Positions 6,353 to 10,131 of a stretch of DNA of 10,131 bases are shown piece by piece; position 1 is the stretch's first letter, and the number at the start of each line of letters is the position of its first letter. This stretch comes from Lachnospiraceae bacterium (GTDB taxonomy: Bacteria; Bacillota; Clostridia; Lachnospirales; Lachnospiraceae). Where the stretch lies: positions 1-10,131 of the forward strand of contig JAILIO010000281.1 in the NCBI GenBank assembly GCA_024695225.1. The letters are read 5' to 3'. Both the position numbers and the translations under genes were made by a program. The notes beneath the pieces are model-generated. The model made no database searches and was not told where the DNA came from. It saw only the letters and a program-made list of their open reading frames with translations.

Positions 6353-7781
6353 TTGAAGTCTCCGCACTGCCGCTTCCGCTTCCAAATCCCGGACAGAGCT
6401 CATTTATCTTATCCACCATCTCTTTATCCGTAATGGATGTGACCCTGCCTTCGTCGTAGAGACTGTCCACCCATGTTTTAAGTTCCTCCACGAGGCCGTC
6501 GTGCTTTGACACCTGTGAATCCTCCGGGAGGCTGTAGTAAACATTCATCCACTGGGCGATCCCCGCAAGCCCCGATGTGTTTGAGATGACAGTCCTGGGG
6601 GGCCTCTTCAGGAATTTTCCGGTGTCAAAGATATTGTATATCTCCTCGTTTTTCAAAAGTCCGTCCGCATGTATGCCGGCTCTGGTAACGTTGAAATTGC
6701 TGCCCGCAAAAGGTGTGTTGTCCGGGATGTGATATCCCAGCTCCTTCTCGTAATACTCCGCAAGTTCCGTAATGACCGTGGTGTCCATGCCGTCAAGTGA
6801 TCCTCTCAGCTGGGCATATTCAAACACCATTGCTTCCAGCGGCGTATTGCCGGTCCTCTCTCCTATTCCGAAGAGGGATGTGTTCACGCCGCTTGCGCCG
6901 TACAGCCACGCCGTGGATGAATTCACCACAGCCTTGTAAAAATCGTTATGGCCGTGCCATTCGATCAGTTCCGAAGGGAATCCGGCGTTGGTATTTATGG
7001 CGTAAATGATACCCTGCACGGATCTTGGGATCACCGCACCGGAGAAGTTCACGCCGTATCCCATGGTGTCGCAGGCCCTGATCTTCACGGGTATCTTGTA
7101 TTCGTCCATAAGCTTCTTCAGTTCCATGCAGAAAGGCACGACAAATCCGTACACATCAGACCTGGTTATGTCCTCCAGATGGCACCTGGGGGATATGCCC
7201 TGATCCAGGCACTCCCTGACTATGGACAGATAATGCTCCATGGCCTGTTTCCTGGTCATCCTGAGTTTCAGAAAGATATGGTAATCAGAACATGAAACCA
7301 GTATTCCTGTTTCCTTAAGACCTATCTTCTTTACAAGCTTGAAATCCTCACTGCTGGCTCTGATCCAACTTGTGATCTCAGGGTATCTGTAGCCCTTCTC
7401 CATGCATTTTTCAACGGCGTCCCTGTCCTTTTTGCTGTAGAGGAAGAATTCGCAGGCTCTTATGAGACCGTTTGGACCTCCCAGCCTGTGGAGCATGTCA
7501 TAGATGGTCACGATCTGCTCTGTGGTGTAAGGCGCCCTGGACTGCTGTCCGTCCCTGAAGGTGGTGTCGGTGATCCATATCTGTTCCGGCATCTTATGGG
7601 GAACTATCCTGTCGTTAAAAGGGATCTTGGGGATCTCTGAGTAGGGAAAAATGTTGTGAAACACCCTGGGATTCTTTACATCGTCCAGAATGTACATGTG
7701 TTCTTCCATCTGCAGAAGATGGTTGTAACCGTTCATGGTCACAGGGGTTTCTCCGGAAAGGATATTCAACTCGTCTTGCAT
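6345..7781 (-). CDS. Re-type citrate synthase (isopropylmalate/homocitrate synthase family)
   Basis: Probably condenses acetyl-CoA with oxaloacetate to citrate with Re-face stereochemistry, as in Clostridium kluyveri and other anaerobes lacking the common enzyme. The 478 residues form a DRE-TIM barrel: DTTFRDGQQ at 72-80 with the catalytic Arg and metal-binding Asp, EFFLYS at 111-116, the metal-binding WHGHND at 275-280 (H276, H278), and ERTGNTPLE at 308-316 with N312. There is no LeuA regulatory domain, which argues against leucine-synthesis isopropylmalate synthase. Linkage to isocitrate dehydrogenase supports citrate rather than homocitrate or isopropylmalate. An ATG at 7859 is possible, but the ATG at 7781 has GGAGG 6 bases upstream and is preferred; the earlier one has no ribosome binding site and lies about 18 bases from the predicted transcript start. 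Automatic annotation would often call it 2-isopropylmalate synthase. Not shown from sequence: substrate specificity. Confidence 0.88.
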   Translation of the reverse strand: MQDELNILSGETPVTMNGYNHLLQMEEHMYILDDVKNPRVFHNIFPYSEIPKIPFNDRIVPHKMPEQIWITDTTFRDGQQSRAPYTTEQIVTIYDMLHRLGGPNGLIRACEFFLYSKKDRDAVEKCMEKGYRYPEITSWIRASSEDFKLVKKIGLKETGILVSCSDYHIFLKLRMTRKQAMEHYLSIVRECLDQGISPRCHLEDITRSDVYGFVVPFCMELKKLMDEYKIPVKIRACDTMGYGVNFSGAVIPRSVQGIIYAINTNAGFPSELIEWHGHNDFYKAVVNSSTAWLYGASGVNTSLFGIGERTGNTPLEAMVFEYAQLRGSLDGMDTTVITELAEYYEKELGYHIPDNTPFAGSNFNVTRAGIHADGLLKNEEIYNIFDTGKFLKRPPRTVISNTSGLAGIAQWMNVYYSLPEDSQVSKHDGLVEELKTWVDSLYDEGRVTSITDKEMVDKINELCPGFGSGSGSAETSNG

Positions 7782-7787
7782 TACTGT

Positions 7788-7792
7788 CCTCC
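7788..7792 (-). promoter_or_regulatory. Ribosome binding site deciding the citrate synthase start
   Basis: GGAGG on the minus strand, 6 bases before the ATG at 7781. Neither of the two earlier in-frame ATGs (7859 and 7799) has a comparable site. Confidence 0.85.
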
Positions 7793-7878
7793 AATTCATC
7801 CGGGATCTGTTCGTCCATTCATCAGATCTATGTGCAGTGCGGTTAAAATAAATTAGCACTTGTGTTCCCGGATTTTTC

Positions 7879-7900
7879 GTATCATTGTATACAATGATAC
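7879..7900. promoter_or_regulatory. Perfect 22-bp palindrome, probable GntR operator
   Basis: The half-site GTATCATTGTA is followed directly by its exact complement, TACAATGATAC, with no spacer and no mismatch. The core TTGTATACAA resembles operators of FadR-subfamily GntR proteins. It contains the -10 of the citrate synthase promoter, so a bound protein would block RNA polymerase. A second, shorter palindrome ATACATGTAT (7897-7906) overlaps it, with centres 12 bp apart, lying in the -10/-35 spacer. Confidence 0.85.
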
Positions 7901-7912
7901 ATGTATTGTCAA
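7884..7912 (-). promoter_or_regulatory. Promoter of the citrate synthase-regulator-isocitrate dehydrogenase operon
   Basis: On the minus strand, a consensus -35 TTGACA at 7912-7907 is followed after exactly 17 bases by TACAAT at 7889-7884 (five of six -10 matches). Transcription should begin near 7877, leaving a leader of about 95 bases before the ATG at 7781. Confidence 0.88.
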
Positions 7913-7931
7913 CATCTGTTTATTTCGTCTT

Positions 7932-8016
7932 TGCAGACCTCCAAATCCCCGGGACCTTTCCTATGTTCCGATATCATCCGGCTTTGCCTCTGTGCAGGCC
8001 TCCAAATACCCCGGGA
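7932..8016. repeat. Two-copy direct repeat in the divergent intergenic region
   Basis: TGCAGACCTCCAAAT plus CCCCGGGA at 7932-7954 recurs as TGCAGGCCTCCAAAT plus ACCCCGGGA at 7993-8016, about 61 bp away, with one substitution and one inserted base. The rest of the 7913-8056 stretch shows no gene. The copies lie upstream of both divergent promoters and could be protein-binding sites or an old duplication. Confidence 0.65.
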
Positions 8017-8056
8017 ATTTTCAGGATGCTTGCGTAAATCCGATCAAAATACTTTA

Positions 8057-8085
8057 TTGACACATCGTTTTTGCCTGCTTAAAAT
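8057..8085 (+). promoter_or_regulatory. Promoter of the channel-like gene
   Basis: TTGACA at 8057-8062, 17 bases, then TAAAAT at 8080-8085 (five of six). Transcription would begin near 8092, giving a leader of about 120 bases in which no gene or riboswitch was recognised. Confidence 0.82.
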
Positions 8086-8201
8086 GTAAATGAAGGCCTT
8101 AAAATCATATATTTTTGCCTTTCAGGGATCACACGGCATCCGGCAGTTTTCCGGAACATATCTCTTTGTTTCGGATGATTTCATACACAAGAATTCAAAA
8201 A

Positions 8202-8206
8202 GGAGG
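8202..8206 (+). promoter_or_regulatory. Ribosome binding site deciding the channel-like protein start
   Basis: GGAGG in an A-rich context, 7 bases before the ATG at 8214. This rules against the in-frame ATG at 8115, whose extra 33 residues are polar and unlike a membrane protein N-terminus. Confidence 0.88.
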
Positions 8207-8213
8207 AAGAAAA

Positions 8214-9413
8214 ATGGAAGAACAGAACACTATGATAAAGGTGACTGCAGATGTAGCCACATCGCTTTTGAATGTCTTGCTGGCCATATTGCTGCTGATC
8301 GTGGCATTCGTTGTGGCAGCCATAGCAAAAAGCCTTATCAAAAAACTCATCGAAAAGACGAAACTCAATGATCTTCTTTCAAAAGCTGACGGCGAAAACT
8401 CCCCTCCCGGCTCTACAAAGGAATATATTGCAAAACTTGTGTATTTCTTTGTGTTCCTGCTTTTTGTCCCCGGGATATTTGATCTGATCGGAGCAGGAAG
8501 CGTCACTACCCCCATCATCACTCTGCTCAATTCCATATGGGGATTTATTCCAAACATATTGGCAGCCTGTATCATACTGACTGTGGGACTTCTCATAGCA
8601 AAGCTTGTACGTCAGCTTCTGATCCCGCTGTTTTCAAAACTTCGCATAGATACTCTCCAGGAAAAAGCAGGACTTGAAGTCTCTGACACCGCAAAACTTT
8701 CAAATACCCTGGCTTACATTGTATATGTGATAATAGTCATCCCCGTTGTGATCATGGCGCTGCAGGCACTGAAGGTGGATGCCATAACAGATCCCGCCAT
8801 CAGCATGCTCTACACAGTGTTCTCATTTATCCCCAATATCATCGTGGGCATACTCATAATAATCGTTGGGGTGATCATCGCCAGGTTCACGGGACACATT
8901 GTGGAAAGACTCATCGCTGCCACAGGCGTGGACGAAAAGATATCAGAAATGCTTGACGGCGAAGCTGCCAAAAAGCTTGTGCTTTCTAAGATCGTGGGCA
9001 TAACTGTCCAGGTGGTCATAATCATATTCTTCGCTGTGGAAGGCTGCAGCATCCTGAATCTGGGCGTGCTCACAGAGATTGGCAATTCTGTCATCGCATA
9101 TCTTCCCAAGGTACTGGCGGCTGTGCTGCTATTCACCTGCGCTTCCTTTGGCGCGGCAGCCATCAGCAAACTGCTTAAGAAGAACGGTCTGGAGAACTTC
9201 GTGTTCACGGCAAAGACTGCGATCTACATCCTTGCGGCATTCATGATACTGAACCAGCTGGGCATAGCAGAGACCATCGTAAACTCCGCATTCGTGCTGA
9301 TCCTGGTTGCAGTTGCCATAGCATTCGCCATCGCCTTCGGAGTGGGCGGAAAAGAATTTGCAGCGGAAACCCTTAAGAAGATCTCCACCAAGAAAGAAGA
9401 AGAAAAGAAATAA
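8214..9413 (+). CDS. TM-helix repeat membrane protein, mechanosensitive-channel related
   Basis: An integral membrane protein probably involved in osmotic or ion homeostasis; function inferred only from family. The 399 residues include helices at about 16-38, 74-94, 108-130, 165-185, 203-225, 258-278, 296-316, 334-350 and 356-378. A motif recurs three times just before a helix: GFIPNIL (110-116), SFIPNII (204-210) and AYLPKVL (295-301), the mark of the conserved TM-helix family (CmpX-like proteins). The segment AIAFAIAFGVGGKEFAAETL near 368-387 resembles the pore-helix end of MscS-type channels, but the large cytoplasmic beta domain of MscS is absent. The tail is strongly charged (KKEEEKK). 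The chosen start has a strong AGGAGG site. It is a single-gene unit with its own promoter and terminator, divergent from the citrate synthase operon. Confidence 0.87.
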   Translation: MEEQNTMIKVTADVATSLLNVLLAILLLIVAFVVAAIAKSLIKKLIEKTKLNDLLSKADGENSPPGSTKEYIAKLVYFFVFLLFVPGIFDLIGAGSVTTPIITLLNSIWGFIPNILAACIILTVGLLIAKLVRQLLIPLFSKLRIDTLQEKAGLEVSDTAKLSNTLAYIVYVIIVIPVVIMALQALKVDAITDPAISMLYTVFSFIPNIIVGILIIIVGVIIARFTGHIVERLIAATGVDEKISEMLDGEAAKKLVLSKIVGITVQVVIIIFFAVEGCSILNLGVLTEIGNSVIAYLPKVLAAVLLFTCASFGAAAISKLLKKNGLENFVFTAKTAIYILAAFMILNQLGIAETIVNSAFVLILVAVAIAFAIAFGVGGKEFAAETLKKISTKKEEEKK

Positions 9414-9450
9414 ACTGAATTTATGATGTGATCAAATATCTGTAAAAATC

Positions 9451-9490
9451 AGAGGAGATCCGGTTTTGCGGCCGGTCTCCTCCGTTTTTT
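9451..9490. terminator. Bidirectional rho-independent terminator
   Basis: GAGGAGA-t-CCGG at 9452-9463 pairs with CCGG-TCTCCTC at 9472-9482, with a single bulged T and an 8-base loop, followed on the plus strand by GTTTTTT. On the minus strand the same hairpin is followed by GATTTTTA. It therefore can end both the channel-like gene and the convergent DUF4003 gene. The 9491-9575 gap beyond it holds nothing else recognised. Confidence 0.9.
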
Positions 9491-9575
9491 ATAAAGTGGT
9501 CATTACAAACAAACAGAAACTCCTGTATGTCCCAATTACATTAACCGATCGGGGCTTCAAGTGATATATGACTTG

Positions 9576-10131
9576 TCAATTGTTTATTATCGTTGTAACC
9601 GTGAGCATGGACATCATCATGATCATCAGAGCCACTTCCTCTTCGACCACCATAGCCACGGTACCCTCCATCACTGCGACCCGGTTGTTGGTGCCTTCCT
9701 TTGCGTAACAATCCGAAACCAGCATGGCCGAATACATATATCTGGTTTCTTTCCCCATATCCAGGAAGCCAAATCCTTTTTTTGTCTTAAGATATTGGTC
9801 GGTTTCTTCTATCTCAGCTGCAAGAGCCTTTGTCTCCAGATTCACATCGATCAGAGTCCCGAGGGAAGCAAGCTCGTATTCCTTGCCGTATTTGACCCCG
9901 GCATCCTTGAGTTCGTTGTAAATATCTGTTACCTTTTCGCATTTCTCTGCGGGAGTGCCCTCGTAAACAGCCAGGACCTGACACAAAGAGTAGACTGCCG
10001 AGTCGTGGAAGGCAAATCTTTCTTTGAGTATTCTGTACATCTCGTCCACTTCTTCAACTACGTCTTCTACGCTTTTCTCTTTCATTGCAAGCAGGATCGC
10101 AAAACAGATATCATGATCAGAAGCCAGGAAC
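9576..10131 (-). CDS. DUF4003 family protein (C-terminal part, runs off right edge)
   Basis: Function unknown. The frame is open to the window edge, giving 184 residues of what is normally a protein of about 320. Seen: an edge segment FLASDHDICFAILLA, which corresponds to the family's conserved FLTS-DDY-A-LLA block, then SVEDVVEEVDEMYRILK, AEKCEKVTDIYNELKDAG, a GFGFLDMGKETRYM segment and a C-terminal hydrophobic helix rich in methionine (VALMIMMMSMLTV). Family members commonly end in a similar low-complexity helix. The ATG at 10085 could be read as a start giving 169 residues, but it has no ribosome binding site and family-like sequence continues upstream of it, so the gene is taken as partial. 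It converges on the channel-like gene and shares its terminator. Family assignment is from memory of the pattern, so moderately sure. Confidence 0.8.
   Translation of the reverse strand, partial: FLASDHDICFAILLAMKEKSVEDVVEEVDEMYRILKERFAFHDSAVYSLCQVLAVYEGTPAEKCEKVTDIYNELKDAGVKYGKEYELASLGTLIDVNLETKALAAEIEETDQYLKTKKGFGFLDMGKETRYMYSAMLVSDCYAKEGTNNRVAVMEGTVAMVVEEEVALMIMMMSMLTVTTIINN

Noticed and set aside
6353..6403. ATG at 6403 as start of the GntR regulator
   Set aside because: Weaker ribosome binding site and a long overlap with citrate synthase; the ATG at 6352 has GGAG and an 8-bp overlap.
7782..7859. Extra 26 residues at the citrate synthase N-terminus (ATG at 7859)
   Set aside because: No ribosome binding site there, only about 18 bases from the predicted transcript start, whereas the ATG at 7781 has a good GGAGG.
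8145..8165. CCGG-cagtttt-CCGG stem in the channel gene leader as a regulatory hairpin
   Set aside because: Only four pairs, with no T-run or other context.
8115..8213. ATG at 8115 as start of the channel-like protein
   Set aside because: The added residues include translated ribosome-binding-site sequence (KGGRK); the ATG at 8214 has a strong site.
9576..10085. A complete 169-residue gene starting at 10085
   Set aside because: No ribosome binding site, and family-like residues continue in frame to the window edge.

Overview
The window reads as a chromosomal stretch from an anaerobic Bacillota bacterium of the class Clostridia, probably Lachnospirales or a close relative. The grounds are a Re-type citrate synthase in place of the common Si-type, a DUF4003 protein, strong AGGAGG-like ribosome binding sites, and heavy use of AGG/AGA and ATA codons at moderate GC. 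The phylum is well supported by gene content; the family is a guess.

Layout. (1) Positions 1-2207 hold the promoter-proximal end of a surface-polysaccharide operon on the minus strand: a family 2 glycosyltransferase, then a Wzx-type flippase that leaves the window at the left edge. Two tandem-repeat systems sit here: an in-frame 81-bp repeat inside the glycosyltransferase, whose added copies each carry a CxxC motif, and a five-copy 16-bp array over the glycosyltransferase stop codon and the gap to the flippase. (2) Positions 2098-2380 are a divergent regulatory region with extended -10 promoters facing both ways, a terminator-like hairpin and a possible short leader ORF. (3) Positions 2381-4339 encode an ABC-F ATPase on the plus strand, predicted to be made from a leaderless or nearly leaderless mRNA. 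(4) Positions 4340-4451 are a convergent gap filled with degenerate 15-16 bp repeats. (5) Positions 4452-7912 are a compact minus-strand operon: Re-citrate synthase, then a GntR/FadR-type regulator, then NADP-isocitrate dehydrogenase, with overlapping ends. Its promoter (TTGACA, 17 bp, TACAAT) has the -10 buried in a perfect 22-bp palindrome, the likely operator of the embedded regulator. (6) Positions 8057-9490 hold a plus-strand membrane protein of the TM-helix/mechanosensitive-channel type with its own promoter and a bidirectional terminator. (7) Positions 9576-10131 hold the C-terminal part of a DUF4003 protein on the minus strand.

How the genes work together. Citrate synthase and isocitrate dehydrogenase are the first and last enzymes of the oxidative route from oxaloacetate and acetyl-CoA to 2-oxoglutarate, which in such anaerobes mainly feeds glutamate synthesis. 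Aconitase is not in this window and must be supplied from elsewhere. The regulator between them probably senses an organic acid of this pathway and controls its own operon. The glycosyltransferase and flippase belong to envelope polysaccharide assembly. The ABC-F protein, channel-like protein and DUF4003 protein appear to be independent units. Several track-style open frames on the opposite strands are shadows. Three gene starts are placed downstream of the longest possible ATG because strong ribosome binding sites support the internal start.
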